Of a stretch of 64,000 nucleotides of DNA, positions 17,480 through 31,304 are shown piece after piece. This DNA is from Oceanobacillus sp. J11TS1 (GTDB lineage: Bacteria > Bacillota > Bacilli > Bacillales > Amphibacillaceae), in contig NZ_BORO01000007.1 in the NCBI RefSeq assembly GCF_018333215.1, positions 103,026-167,025 on the forward strand. The letters are read 5' to 3'. A model generated the notes under the pieces. It was given only the letters and a program-made list of their open reading frames with translations, did no database searches and was not told the DNA's origin. The position numbers were made by a program, and so were the translations under genes. Within the stretch, counting starts at the first letter, position 1. The number at the start of each line of letters is the position of its first letter.

Positions 17480-18081
17480 TGAAACTTGATCCTAAAAATT
17501 TGCCTCTTGAATATAGCACCGAAACAAATAAATTAAATATCCTGGGATTTTGGATTTTCTTAAGTGCGGAGATCATGCTGTTTGCGACGCTGTTTACAAC
17601 GTATTTTGTTTATGTAGACCGTGGCGTGGGCAGCGGACCGGCCGGGGCAGAGATTTTTGAATTGCCGCCGGTATTGATTGAGACATTCCTTTTGCTGACA
17701 AGTAGTTTTACGATTGGATTAGCAGTCCATGCAATGCGTATTAATCGTGTGAAGGCGATGATCTGGTTTATGGTAGTTACGCTTCTCCTGGGGGCTGGGT
17801 TTCTCAGCGTGGAAGTATATGAATTTATTCATTACTACCACATCGGGGCAACGCTGCAAACAAGCGGTTTTACTGCAGCGCTTTTAACAACACTCGGGAC
17901 CCATGGAGCTCACGTAACAATGGGGCTATTCTGGGGTATCATGATTATTATTCAAATACTTCGTGATGGCTTAAATGCACGGACAGCGAATAAATCATTT
18001 ATATTCTCCCTTTACTGGCACTTTCTAGACGTTATGTGGATCTTCATTTTCAGCTTTATTTACTTGAAGGGAATGATGTAA
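17479..18081 (+). CDS. qoxC: Quinol oxidase aa3 subunit III QoxC
   Basis: 200 residues with five membrane helices, matching the short subunit III of quinol oxidases. Typical pieces are GFWIFLSAEIMLFATLF near the N terminus, the GTHGAHVTMGLFWG segment near residues 138-151, and YWHFLDVMWIFIFSFIYL at the C terminus. It starts at the qoxB stop (TAATG) and ends one base before qoxD. Confidence 0.93.
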   Translation: MKLDPKNLPLEYSTETNKLNILGFWIFLSAEIMLFATLFTTYFVYVDRGVGSGPAGAEIFELPPVLIETFLLLTSSFTIGLAVHAMRINRVKAMIWFMVVTLLLGAGFLSVEVYEFIHYYHIGATLQTSGFTAALLTTLGTHGAHVTMGLFWGIMIIIQILRDGLNARTANKSFIFSLYWHFLDVMWIFIFSFIYLKGMM

Positions 18082-18082
18082 C

Positions 18083-18370
18083 ATGAAAGAACTTTTTCCT
18101 CTAAAACAGGTTAACGGATATATCTTTTCGCTACTCCTGACGGTTATTGCGTTAAGTGTCTATTTCTTTGACATGTCTTTAGCAATGGGATTAACCATTT
18201 TGGTCGTTACAGCATTTATTCAAGCAGGCGTACAGCTCGTTGTATTTATGCATGCTGGAGAAAGTGAAGATAGAGCCGGTATTTATATTCATACGATTTT
18301 TGGCGTAGTGGTTGCCATCCTAACAATCCTTGGTTCATTACTTGCAATGATTTGGGGATATATGTATTAA
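18083..18370 (+). CDS. qoxD: Quinol oxidase aa3 subunit IV QoxD
   Basis: 95 residues with three membrane helices, including the family segment AFIQAGVQLVVFMHAGES. It is shorter at the N terminus than the B. subtilis protein (about 124). It follows qoxC by one base and ends just before a strong terminator. Confidence 0.9.
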   Translation: MKELFPLKQVNGYIFSLLLTVIALSVYFFDMSLAMGLTILVVTAFIQAGVQLVVFMHAGESEDRAGIYIHTIFGVVVAILTILGSLLAMIWGYMY

Positions 18371-18380
18371 ATAAAGCACC

Positions 18381-18421
18381 AATAAAAGCTCAAACAGTCA
18401 ATTGCTGTTTGAGCTTTTATT
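18381..18421. terminator. Bidirectional terminator between qoxD and the M20 gene
   Basis: A perfect 17-bp stem (AATAAAAGCTCAAACAG with its complement at 18405-18421) around a seven-base loop. A/T runs on both sides allow it to serve both convergent genes. Confidence 0.85.
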
Positions 18422-18456
18422 AATGAAGGAAGATAAAATGTTTAAAAAATCTATTC

Positions 18457-19605
18457 TTATTTCGATAACCCCAAAATCAACTCTTTATAGATGTCGAAGA
18501 ATGCAAAGTAGTAATCTTTGTAGACATATTCATCCGTTTTGTGCGCCATTTTGGTTTCACCTGGGCCAAAGGCCATAAATGGGAAGTTATCATCTTTGCC
18601 CCGTAATAAATTGGATGCATCCGTCACCCCGGGTGAACCTATGACGGAAGGCTCTAAATCTAAATACTTTTTGCCGAGTTCTTTAGCTAGATTAATCATT
18701 TTAGAGGATCCTGTAGTGAAAACACTAGGTAGTGACATTGTCACTTCAACATCAATATCGGATCCTTCTTCATTGTATTTGTCGGCGGTTTTGTTGAATA
18801 GGTCAATCACTTCCTCATTATCAAATTCCGGAATAGTTCGCACGTTTATTTCAGCGACTGCTTTTTCTGGAATGGAGTTTACCTGGTTCCCGGCATTAAT
18901 AATAGTTGTATTTATAATTAATTTATCTAGAACTTCATTTTTACGGTTATCGCCATTCAATTTATCGTCCATTTCTAATAGATATTTCATCAATGGATTA
19001 ATTGCGTTATAACCTTGTTCAGGCATAGAACTGTGCGCTGCTTCACCGATAGAAGTGATGCGCAAATTAAGAGATCCTTTGTGACAGTAAACAAGCGCGT
19101 CGTGGGAAGGTTCGGCTACCCATAGATAATCTACATCATCCATATAGCCTTCTTCGTATAATTTTTGAGAACCCGCGCCACCGACTTCTTCGCCAGTTGT
19201 TGCGATAAAACGGACGGTTCCATTCTTTAGTTCCTTATTTTCTTTGAGTTCAATCATTACTAATGCAAGGTTTACTAAGCCTGCTTTCATATCATTCGTT
19301 CCACGTCCGTATAATTTTCCGTCTCTTTCTGTCAATGTGAACGGGTCTGAAGTCCACTCGCTCTCATCACCGGGAGAAACGACATCCATATGACCAGAAA
19401 CGCCAATTACTGGACTACCTGTTCCAATTTCAGCCACCAGGTTAACACGAGTATCTGTAACTGGAATAATTTTAGATTCAATGCCATATTGATCGAATAA
19501 TTTTTTTAAGTAATTTGCCACTTCGATCTCATTTTCATTAATAGACTTAATCGCTATAATGTCTGATAAAATCTTTATTTTTTCTTCTTCTGTAAAATGT
19601 TTCAT
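18457..19605 (-). CDS. M20-family metallopeptidase, ArgE/DapE type
   Basis: 382 residues from the ATG at 19605, which has GGGAG nine bases before it; the longer frame to 19626 lacks this. The two-zinc M20 site is visible: SGHMDVV (H72, D74), GRGTNDMKAG (D105), TTGEEVGGAG (E-E pair near 138), and HKTDE near the C terminus. It would cleave an N-acyl bond (N-acetylornithine or succinyl-diaminopimelate type) or act on a dipeptide; the substrate cannot be read from the sequence. It stands alone and converges with qoxD. Confidence 0.85.
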   Translation of the reverse strand: MKHFTEEEKIKILSDIIAIKSINENEIEVANYLKKLFDQYGIESKIIPVTDTRVNLVAEIGTGSPVIGVSGHMDVVSPGDESEWTSDPFTLTERDGKLYGRGTNDMKAGLVNLALVMIELKENKELKNGTVRFIATTGEEVGGAGSQKLYEEGYMDDVDYLWVAEPSHDALVYCHKGSLNLRITSIGEAAHSSMPEQGYNAINPLMKYLLEMDDKLNGDNRKNEVLDKLIINTTIINAGNQVNSIPEKAVAEINVRTIPEFDNEEVIDLFNKTADKYNEEGSDIDVEVTMSLPSVFTTGSSKMINLAKELGKKYLDLEPSVIGSPGVTDASNLLRGKDDNFPFMAFGPGETKMAHKTDEYVYKDYYFAFFDIYKELILGLSK

Positions 19606-19805
19606 ACTACATCTCCCAAATTTCATTATGTATTTCCAATTAGATTACAACTATACATATATTACCCAAAAATGCTGGCGGTATAAACGGGACGAAATGA
19701 AAACCAAAGCAAGCGATCGTACTGAGACTATGTATGCTGATATGGGATCATTCATTTTACTGCCCCATTTCGCCTAAGGAGTAGGAAACCTCAGGCGGAA
19801 GTGGC

Positions 19806-21161
19806 TTATCTAGACATTTTACCTTTCAATTTCCCCGGAAGCATAAACGCCAGGGCAAGTACAAATATACAAAAAACAAAACAGATAATTGCAACGAGAT
19901 GCAGGTGCTCTGTATCTAAGTGACGATTGAACGTTAAACCAAGCAGACTAGAGGATAAGATAGAACCTAAATAGCGGCTGGTTTGGAATAGACCTGAAGC
20001 AGAACCAGTGTCCTCTGGGTTCACATGTTCATACAGTGCTGTTTGGGCAGAAATATTATTAAAGCCATTACTCATACCAAGAACAGCCATAATAATAACC
20101 AGCCAGATTAAAGGCGATGCATCATTGTACGTTAGTAGCAAACCTGTACCTGTTAAAAGCAAGAAGGCACCGACTACCATAGGCAATTTTGAACCGTATT
20201 TATCAATCAGACGGCCGGCTAAGGGCGAAACAATTACACCGAACCCCGCCAATGACAGCATAATCAGGCCGGTATGCTGTTCACTGTAATGACGAACTTG
20301 CTGCAGATAAGTCGGGAATCCAAAAAAGAAACAATAATGAATCAAGTTAATACTCATGAATTGTAAGTAAATAAGAGAAACATAACGGTTTTTGGTTAAT
20401 CCTTTTACGTCTATAAAGGGTTCTTCCTGCTTCAGTTCGAAATAGCAAAATCCAACTGCAGCAGATAAAAAGAGCAATAATGCCCACCAGCGAATGTTCT
20501 GATCAAGCGAAAGCAAGAACAAGATTAATCCTACAATCGCAATAATAAAGAGGATAATACCGCTAAAATCAATCCGTTTCGCCTCAAACTCTCCTTGTCC
20601 TGTATTTGGTAAAATAAAAAGAGCCAGCAAAAAGGATAAAATAATAAACGGAAAATTAATCAGGAAAATCGAATGCCAATCCCAAGACGCAACTAAGAAT
20701 CCGCCGATAGAAGGACCAAAAGCAGCGGATGTGGAGGAAAAGATCGATAAAACAGCTAACGCTTTCCCTTGTCCGTTTGTAATATGCGTCCGGACCATAC
20801 TCATGCCGCTAGGAAACAAAGTAGAACTGCCAATCGCCTGCAACGCTCGACAGCCTAAAAGAAACGGATAGTTTGGTGAAAAGGAAGCTAATATCGATGC
20901 AGCTGCTACGATGCCCAGCCCTGCGATAAACATCTTTTTCGGGCCAAACATATCACTTAACTTGCCCATGACTGGTTGTCCTGCAGCGCTTGCAAGATAA
21001 AAGATAGAAATCAGCCAGGAAGCATCAGCAAATGTTAATGCAAATTCGTTTTGTAACCTTGTTAGCGCTACTGAAATCATCGATGAGTTTAAAGGGTTTA
21101 ATAATGTTCCAAGCCCAATTGTTAAAATGAACAGCCATGGCTTGCGGATAGTTTCTTTCAT
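19806..21161 (-). CDS. MFS transporter, drug:H+ antiporter (DHA) type
   Basis: 451 residues with 12-14 hydrophobic segments. The DHA motifs can be seen: motif A GKLSDMFGPKK in the loop after helix 2, and a related GRLIDKYGSK in the second half; SSTSAAFGPSIGGFL fits motif C (gPxiGG) of proton antiporters. It probably exports a small organic compound. The nearest regulator gene is not apparent, and the gene is monocistronic. The ATG follows GGGGATG on the minus strand, a modest ribosome site. Confidence 0.8.
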   Translation of the reverse strand: MKETIRKPWLFILTIGLGTLLNPLNSSMISVALTRLQNEFALTFADASWLISIFYLASAAGQPVMGKLSDMFGPKKMFIAGLGIVAAASILASFSPNYPFLLGCRALQAIGSSTLFPSGMSMVRTHITNGQGKALAVLSIFSSTSAAFGPSIGGFLVASWDWHSIFLINFPFIILSFLLALFILPNTGQGEFEAKRIDFSGIILFIIAIVGLILFLLSLDQNIRWWALLLFLSAAVGFCYFELKQEEPFIDVKGLTKNRYVSLIYLQFMSINLIHYCFFFGFPTYLQQVRHYSEQHTGLIMLSLAGFGVIVSPLAGRLIDKYGSKLPMVVGAFLLLTGTGLLLTYNDASPLIWLVIIMAVLGMSNGFNNISAQTALYEHVNPEDTGSASGLFQTSRYLGSILSSSLLGLTFNRHLDTEHLHLVAIICFVFCIFVLALAFMLPGKLKGKMSR

Positions 21162-21776
21162 GGATACATCCCCTGTATATGTAAAATTAAAATCATATTT
21201 TCTATCGTAAATATAATTATAACAATGACTGCTTCTTATTTCTAAAAATTAGCTAAATACACACAATTACCATAGAGAATATATGTCCCTTGCTATGGTT
21301 AAACATTTATATAGAGTCTGAATGTATTATGTTGTTGTAATTAGGTTCACCAAACAATAGAAAATTATATACGAAATAATCGTATGAATAAATATAATTC
21401 TACATTTATCGTCATTATTTCCCCGGAAATATTCGACACCAACTTATATCTTTCGGTATTTCAGTTTCTAGTCTGTCGGAAAAACAATCAACCCCAAAGC
21501 AGCAAAATGGCCTTGGGGCTTGATAGATAATGAATTCATTTTCGAGTAATCTTCGTACTTGTTATTTTAAAATCAGCTATGACGGTTTATCGCAGTGTAA
21601 CTGGCTGTAAGACTCCCACTTCAAGAAATGAGTAAAAATTATATTTCTAAGTGGGAGATCTAACAGCCAGTAACGGCCCGATTCGTTCAACTAACCTTCG
21701 GTGGGGGATGAAAGAAAACCCCCACTGAAGGAAGTTTCACTGTATTGGCATCACTTAAAGGTTTATCCTTTGCTGA
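21162..21776. other. Intergenic region with a structured repeat
   Basis: The part next to the MFS gene (21162-21340) should hold its promoter, which I cannot place with confidence. The part 21480-21530 has a weak GGCC-centred hairpin (CCCCAAAG ... CTTGGGG) that may be a terminator for the bgl genes. Copy A of the 135-152 bp repeat occupies 21590-21741. Confidence 0.5.
21590..21741. repeat. Structured repeat, copy A (152 bp)
   Basis: It starts TCGCAGTGTAAC and ends GAAGTTTCACT, as does copy B at 41436-41570. A long stem (CTGGCTGT-A-AGA-CTCCCACTT against AAGTGGGAG-ATCT-A-ACAGCCAG) is followed by a conserved single-stranded stretch (AACGGCCCGATT, GTTCAACTAA) and a second hairpin (CCTTCGGTGGGGG / CCCCCACTGAAGG). 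The variable positions keep their pairing between copies. It lies between genes, 36 bp from the bglA stop. It has no clear terminal inverted repeat and encodes no protein, which fits a non-autonomous element of IS200/IS605 type. Confidence 0.75.
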
Positions 21777-25072
<3,296 letters not shown>

Positions 25073-25694
25073 ATTTTTTCCTCCCTCGATAAAAAGTAAC
25101 CTACTGGCCGACGGATAAAATAAGAATAACACATATTGTAAATATCTAAATAAAAATGCCTGTTTTGACGATGTAAGCATGTGCAATTATGACAATTTTA
25201 TGTGGAAAACGTTTAAACAGACAACTTTCTCTGAAGATTCTACAGGCATAATAGTAAGCCACAAAGCTGGAAGTATCAACAATTTGTTTTGCCAAATGAT
25301 GCGATTACGTCTGTCTATTAACAAGAATTAAGTTGGTCGTGATTCAGTTGTGGATATAGGAATACGAAGGAAGAAACCTGTTTTATCCACATCTATAAAA
25401 ACTCATACTAGTTGGGAGATGAAAAAGGATGAGCATATAAATATCGCCTTTTTAATTTAGGATTAATATGTGGAGATTAATATATTGTATAATAGAATAG
25501 AAAATATAGTTGAAATGGAGGCAGGCGTATAAAAGTGAGAGGGATATGTAACAAGAATAGTACTAAAATTACTTATAGGGAGATACTGAAGTAGAATAGG
25601 GTAGTGAAAATACCGCTTAGGTTTGATCGAAGTACTGTATAGGACGGAATGAATAATAATACCTGACAAATTTATAAGAAATGAGGGTGTAAGG
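25073..25694. other. Divergent intergenic region between bglP and pncA
   Basis: About 620 bp. A GGAAAACGTTTAAAC sequence at 25203-25217 is a weak candidate for a CcpA (cre) site of bglP; it has mismatches to the consensus at both ends. No ribonucleic antiterminator or terminator pair is apparent in front of bglP. The right half (25430-25680) is AT-rich and has nothing I recognise. Confidence 0.4.
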
Positions 25695-26264
25695 ATGAAA
25701 AAGGCATTAATAAACATTGATTATACATTTGATTTCGTTGCCGATGAAGGCGCTTTAACTTGTGGGGAACCTGGTCAGAAGTTAGAAGAGGTCATTGTTG
25801 CTGTGACAGAACAATTTATACAAAATGGAGACTACACGGTTTTTGCAGTAGATATCCATGATCAGGACGATTCCCATCATCCTGAATCGAAGCTGTTCCC
25901 GCCTCATAATATTCGCGATACAAAAGGTAGATCTCTATACGGCAGCCTGCAAGAGGTTTATAAAGCAAATCAGGACAAGGAAAATGTCTATTACATGGAT
26001 AAAACGAGATATTCCGCTTTTGCCGGAACAGATTTAGAAATAAAATTGCGGGAAAGAAATATTGAAGAAGTACATCTGGTTGGAGTGTGTACCGATATTT
26101 GTGTGCTGCATACAGCCGTCGATGCCTATAACAAAGGGTTTCGCATTGTCGTGTATCAAGATGCTGTTGCTTCGTTTAACCAGGCTGGCCATGATTGGGC
26201 GTTGGGGCATTTTGAAGGTTCGCTTGGAGCGAAAGTGGAGAAGTTTAGGGATGTGAAATCATAA
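25695..26264 (+). CDS. pncA: Nicotinamidase (isochorismatase-like cysteine hydrolase)
   Basis: 189 residues with the cysteine hydrolase triad D9, K103 and C136 (in GVCTDICVLHTA, with the cis-peptide before it). The metal site DIHDQDDSHHPES near 52-64 has Asp and two His as in nicotinamidases. It would convert nicotinamide to nicotinate for NAD salvage in the cytoplasm. The ATG follows GAGGGTG by several bases. It is a single gene. Confidence 0.85.
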   Translation: MKKALINIDYTFDFVADEGALTCGEPGQKLEEVIVAVTEQFIQNGDYTVFAVDIHDQDDSHHPESKLFPPHNIRDTKGRSLYGSLQEVYKANQDKENVYYMDKTRYSAFAGTDLEIKLRERNIEEVHLVGVCTDICVLHTAVDAYNKGFRIVVYQDAVASFNQAGHDWALGHFEGSLGAKVEKFRDVKS

Positions 26265-26526
26265 AAGAGTACCCATTTTTGGACGATAGAAAGGCCGTAT
26301 AAATGCCTGTGATTGCAGCTTTTTTGTGTTATTACTGTCAAATTTTCTAATACGTTATTTTCCTAGCATAATGGGAAAGTGCTTTTCATAAATTTGCTAA
26401 TGTCCAACGAATAGAACAAACTATACTTTCCAATGGAACAATGATAATATTTTTGTTATAGATTCATATAATTGGGAATTCACTTAAATATGCAAAAAAT
26501 AATGGATTATTGAGAGGGGAAAAGTT

Positions 26527-27684
26527 ATGTATCCAAATATTTTGAGGCATCCTGGTCCTACTCCAGTTCCTAAAGAAGTGGAATTGGCAATGGCACAAAA
26601 TATGATTAGCCATCGTTCAGAGGAATTTACCAGGCTATATCGAGAAACGACAGAACGTGTGAAAACCTTATTCGGAACGAAGCAAGATATTATGCTTCTC
26701 CCTTCAGGTGGAACAGCAGCATTAGAAGCGGCTGTAGTCAATACTGTTTCCGCCGGTGAAGAAGTAGTCGTTGTCACGGTAGGCGCTTTTGGGGATTATT
26801 TTGTTTCGATATGCGAAAAACATGGATTGCATGTCCATAAACTTGAAAAAAGTTGGGGAGAAGCATGTACGAAGGAAGACCTCATTAACTTTTTAAAACC
26901 ATTATCCAATATTAAGGCTGTTTTTGTGACCTATAATGAAACTTCTACAGGTATTTTAAATCCGGTCAAGCAATTGGCAGAGGCGGTACACGAACATTCA
27001 GACGCTCTATTTATTGTGGATGGAGTAAGCTGTATTGGAGGCGCTCCTGCAGAAATGGACAAATGGGGTATCGATATTTTAGTAACTGGTTCCCAAAAAG
27101 CCATTATGCTTCCGCCGGGACTCGCTTTATTAGCTGTAAGTGAAAAAGCTTGGAAGGTCATAGAGGCTAATCGTACAACGGTCTATTATTTAGATTTATT
27201 AAGTTACCGAAATTGGGCAGAACAATCAATGACACCTAATACACCAGCAATTTCATTGATTATGGGGTTATCTGCTGTGTGTGATTTAATTGAGGAAGAG
27301 GGTGGATTTTCAAAAACAGTAGAACGCCATGAAGTCATGAAAAATATGGTTCGCGAAGCCATGAGAGCCCTTTCTATTGAGTTGCTGACCAGTGATGAGC
27401 ATGCATCACCAACATTAACGACAATTCGTACCCCAAAGGGACTGGATCTTGCAGCCTACTTAACACACTTAAAGAAAAAGTATCATCTTGATTTTGCTGG
27501 CGGTCTTGGCCAGCTCCAAGGCAAAGTTTTTAGATTTGGTCATATGGGATATTGCTTCCCCAGCGATATACTTCAAGCAGTTTCCTTAATGGAAGCAGGT
27601 CTGCAGGACTTTTCCTATCCATTTGAGAGTGGCGCCGGGGTAAAGGCAGCGCAAAATGTTTTCTTGTCTTCATTAAAAAAGTAA
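26527..27684 (+). CDS. Class V PLP-dependent aminotransferase (alanine-glyoxylate type)
   Basis: 385 residues. HPGPTPVP at the start, SGGTAALEAA (PLP phosphate cup), VTYNETSTG, the VDGVSC aspartate that holds the pyridine ring, and TGSQKAIMLPPGL with the Schiff-base lysine are all hallmarks of the serine-pyruvate/alanine-glyoxylate aminotransferase branch (PucG/YurG relatives). It may act in glycine, serine or purine breakdown; no pathway neighbour settles this. GAGAGGGGAAAAG precedes the ATG. A G-C stem without a T run follows at about 27719-27752. Confidence 0.8.
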   Translation: MYPNILRHPGPTPVPKEVELAMAQNMISHRSEEFTRLYRETTERVKTLFGTKQDIMLLPSGGTAALEAAVVNTVSAGEEVVVVTVGAFGDYFVSICEKHGLHVHKLEKSWGEACTKEDLINFLKPLSNIKAVFVTYNETSTGILNPVKQLAEAVHEHSDALFIVDGVSCIGGAPAEMDKWGIDILVTGSQKAIMLPPGLALLAVSEKAWKVIEANRTTVYYLDLLSYRNWAEQSMTPNTPAISLIMGLSAVCDLIEEEGGFSKTVERHEVMKNMVREAMRALSIELLTSDEHASPTLTTIRTPKGLDLAAYLTHLKKKYHLDFAGGLGQLQGKVFRFGHMGYCFPSDILQAVSLMEAGLQDFSYPFESGAGVKAAQNVFLSSLKK

Positions 27685-27833
27685 TCGATTAATCGATTAT
27701 AAAGCTTGTTTTATTAAGGCTTCCCGTAAGTTGAATAAACTTGTGGGAAGCTGCACCCGCGGAGAACCATCCGTAAAGCGCCCGCCTCAAAAATAATAGT
27801 ATGAATCATAAAGAATCATAAAGAGACCTTTTG

Positions 27834-28262
27834 CTAACGGCTTTTTGAATCTTTCTCCTGCATTTTCCTAATATTATCTGAGTGGTAAGGTGAACCTTTC
27901 ATCTCATTTACTACACTAAATGGGTTTCCATCTAAATCAAAAAAGTCAAAGAACTTCATGTCACCAAAACGCATGATTTCGGTAGTTGCTATGTCATTGC
28001 TTTTAAAGTGCTGATGGGCAGCTGTAATATCATCCACGACAAAATTATAGTAGGAATTCTTTTGGCTTCCTTTGATAGTAAACTCCGTGGGCTGCGATTC
28101 CGTCACTTTTATCAGGCCTAATTGCGTTGATCCGATTGGTAAATATAATCCTGATCTACCTTCCCAGCTGTCAATTAGTTTAGCGCCAAGATATTGTTTA
28201 TACCAATCTGTAGATTTTTCAATATCCGTTACGGGGATAAATATACTGCCAATTTGAAACAT
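27834..28262 (-). CDS. VOC-family (glyoxalase/dioxygenase superfamily) protein
   Basis: 142 residues with two beta-alpha-beta-beta-beta modules of the vicinal oxygen chelate fold: IGSIFIPVTDIEKSTDWYKQ at the N terminus and FFDLDGNPFSVVNE at the C terminus. The usual metal Glu in the last strand is present (NE), but the first metal ligand is not a clear His, so enzymatic activity is uncertain. AGGAGG lies seven bases before the ATG. Function unknown. Confidence 0.75.
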   Translation of the reverse strand: MFQIGSIFIPVTDIEKSTDWYKQYLGAKLIDSWEGRSGLYLPIGSTQLGLIKVTESQPTEFTIKGSQKNSYYNFVVDDITAAHQHFKSNDIATTEIMRFGDMKFFDFFDLDGNPFSVVNEMKGSPYHSDNIRKMQEKDSKSR

Positions 28263-29063
<801 letters not shown>

Positions 29064-29215
29064 TCATCTGAAGAAAGAAGGGACTTCTGATTCTAAGTAA
29101 ATTGCAGAGCAGATGGAGAAGAGACTTTAGATACGGACGGATATCTTGCAGGGCAGGAACCTATAAATAGTGAATAATTATTCGTGCATCAAAAAAATGA
29201 AAGGAGTAAGAAACA

Positions 29216-29677
29216 ATGGTAATAGGATTACAAATAGCTCTATGCCTCTGTGTTGTGGCTATATGCACATTATTTACATGGTATGAAGGAAGCGGCATTA
29301 TCACGGATTCTTTTGAATGGAATTATTCAACACCATTTTCCAATATGCTTCATGGAGAAATAACGCAGGCGAATGAACTTGTTATTTGGGATTACTTCGT
29401 CTATGCGGCAAAATTTTCACCCACTTATCTCATTATCATGCTAGTGGCAGGCCTATACTTATTGAGTTTGTTCGGGTATATGCTTTCCAAGAAAAGAAAG
29501 ATGTTCCACCTTTATTTGTGGGGGCTTTCAGGCGTGCTGGCACTTTTAAGTATATTATTCTTCGGTGCAGATACAAGAGGTGGGAAAAGCTTTTTCCTCA
29601 CATTTCTGCTAAGCGGAATGGCATGTGTTATAAGCGGATGGTTTGTTAAAAATAAATTAACTATCCAGTCCTGGTAA
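29216..29677 (+). CDS. DUF4306 (YjdJ-like) membrane protein, copy 1
   Basis: 153 residues with four hydrophobic segments (about 3-20, 70-90, 101-120 and 128-145). The extracytoplasmic loop WYEGSGIITDSFEWNYSTPF is typical of DUF4306/YjdJ proteins, whose function is unknown. The coding sequence is almost identical at the DNA level to 40263-40715, while flanks differ. GGAG lies about 9 bases before the ATG. Confidence 0.75.
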   Translation: MVIGLQIALCLCVVAICTLFTWYEGSGIITDSFEWNYSTPFSNMLHGEITQANELVIWDYFVYAAKFSPTYLIIMLVAGLYLLSLFGYMLSKKRKMFHLYLWGLSGVLALLSILFFGADTRGGKSFFLTFLLSGMACVISGWFVKNKLTIQSW

Positions 29678-29831
29678 CAACGAGAACAAAGGGTACAAAT
29701 ACATTTACAACGGATATGAAATAGCGTTGAAGGTGCAACAACGAAACTTGTGAAAGATAATCCTTTTAGTCGAAAAAAATGTTTGTAAACCGATTTTCTT
29801 CACCTAGAGACTCTGTAAATGGAAAGGGTAA

Positions 29832-29876
29832 TTGAAATAATCACGTACAGAGTATTGATGTACGTGATTATTTCAA
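29832..29876. terminator. Long hairpin at the end of rocR
   Basis: Perfect 18-bp stem (TTGAAATAATCACGTACA and its complement) with a nine-base loop. The rocR TAA stop lies in its right arm. T runs on the rocR side are poor, so it may stabilise the mRNA end as well as terminate. Confidence 0.6.
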
Positions 29877-31259
29877 TGATAGTTGGAATTTTTTAATTCG
29901 ATATTGCAAATTTTGTCTACTCATGCCAAGAATTTTTGCAGTACGAGAAACGTTATGATTATTTTCTCTTAATGCTTCTAAAATATAGAGCTTTTCCACC
30001 TCTGCCATTTTTTCTTGCAAGGTTTTTGTATGTAAGGAACTTGGTTGCGTGTTTTTATCTTCTTTCTGATAACGGTTCCGTAATCGAAACGGCAGGTTAT
30101 GTATTTGAATCTCTGTTTCATCACTAATTAAATTCATTGTTCCTTCAATAGTATGTTCAAGTTCTCTAGCATTTCCCGGCCAATCATGTTGGAATAGAAT
30201 GGCTTTTACCTCCTCACTAATCCTACTTATATTCATTTGAAATAGAGTATTATATTTATGGATAAACGTTTCACTAAGTGGAAGGATATCTTCTTTTCTT
30301 TCACGCAGCGGTGGGATAAATAAAGTTACCACGCTGAGACGATAGTATAAATCTTTTCGTAATCGTTTATCTGCAATAAGGTCAATAGGATCTTCATTAA
30401 TTGTAGCAATAATTCGGACGTTTACTTTTTTATCTTTCGTATCACCGATTCGACGGATGGTTTTCTCCTGAATAACGCGTAATAGCTTTGCTTGCAAGGC
30501 TGGATCGAGAGAATTGATTTCGTCCAGAAGTAAAGTTCCGCCATCAGCTTGCTCAAATAGACCAGGAGTATCCAATGCTCCGGTAAATGCTCCTTTTTTA
30601 GTTCCGAATAATATACTTTCCATTAGATTTTCGGGGATGGCAGCGCAATTTTGTGCTAGAAAAGGAGCATTGGATCTTGGGCTCGCATAATGAATGCTTT
30701 GGGCAAATAATTCTTTTCCAGTTCCTGTTTCGCCAACAATTAGCACAGACGAAGAGGTGCGGGCAGCTCGTTTTGCTTCTTCCACAACTGCTAAAAATGG
30801 CTTGCTACAGCCAATGATTTGGTCAAAAGTATAATTATTTTCTCTTTTTCTTAACACGTTTTTCTTAATAACATGGTCTAGCTGGGTAATATCTTTCGCA
30901 ATTTCCACGGCTGCCGTAATTTTACCATTTTCGATAATAGGAAAGGTGTTATTAATGGTTGTGATTTCCTTCCCTCTATTATTAAAATAAGTTTGTTTTA
31001 CATCTTTGGTTACTTTCCCTGTCATTAATGCTTGTACAAGTGTACTGCGTTCATCTTCATGAAATGTAAAAACCTCTAAAAGATTTTTATGAAGTACCTC
31101 GGTATCTACCATGGATTCAATTTCCATCATTTTTTTATTATATATGATGGTATTTCTATTCTGATCAATAACATGAATACCAACATTGATTTCATCTACC
31201 AATAATTGATATAAGTGATTCATTTGTTCAAGACTCCTTGATACCTTGTTTTCTTTCAA
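29868..31259 (-). CDS. rocR: Sigma-54-dependent activator of arginine catabolism, RocR
   Basis: 463 residues (B. subtilis RocR has about the same length) from a TTG at 31259, chosen because AAAGGAGGG lies nine bases upstream. Domains: PAS-type sensor (about 15-140), AAA+ domain with Walker A GETGTGKE, the sigma-54 contact loop GAFTGA, Walker B GGTLLLDE, and a C-terminal Fis-type HTH (NNHNVSRTAKILGMSRQNLQ). It is divergent from rocA, and the shared gap has two repeats fit for activator binding and a -24/-12 promoter. In B. subtilis RocR answers to ornithine or citrulline. Confidence 0.88.
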   Translation of the reverse strand: MKENKVSRSLEQMNHLYQLLVDEINVGIHVIDQNRNTIIYNKKMMEIESMVDTEVLHKNLLEVFTFHEDERSTLVQALMTGKVTKDVKQTYFNNRGKEITTINNTFPIIENGKITAAVEIAKDITQLDHVIKKNVLRKRENNYTFDQIIGCSKPFLAVVEEAKRAARTSSSVLIVGETGTGKELFAQSIHYASPRSNAPFLAQNCAAIPENLMESILFGTKKGAFTGALDTPGLFEQADGGTLLLDEINSLDPALQAKLLRVIQEKTIRRIGDTKDKKVNVRIIATINEDPIDLIADKRLRKDLYYRLSVVTLFIPPLRERKEDILPLSETFIHKYNTLFQMNISRISEEVKAILFQHDWPGNARELEHTIEGTMNLISDETEIQIHNLPFRLRNRYQKEDKNTQPSSLHTKTLQEKMAEVEKLYILEALRENNHNVSRTAKILGMSRQNLQYRIKKFQLSLK

Positions 31260-31304
31260 AAATAACCCTCCTTTGAGAATTAGTTTAATAGATAAATAGA
31301 AATA

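Noticed and set aside
27719-27752. GCTTCCC...GGGAAGC stem after the class V aminotransferase as a terminator.
   Set aside because: The stem has mismatches and no T run follows; termination here is not supported.
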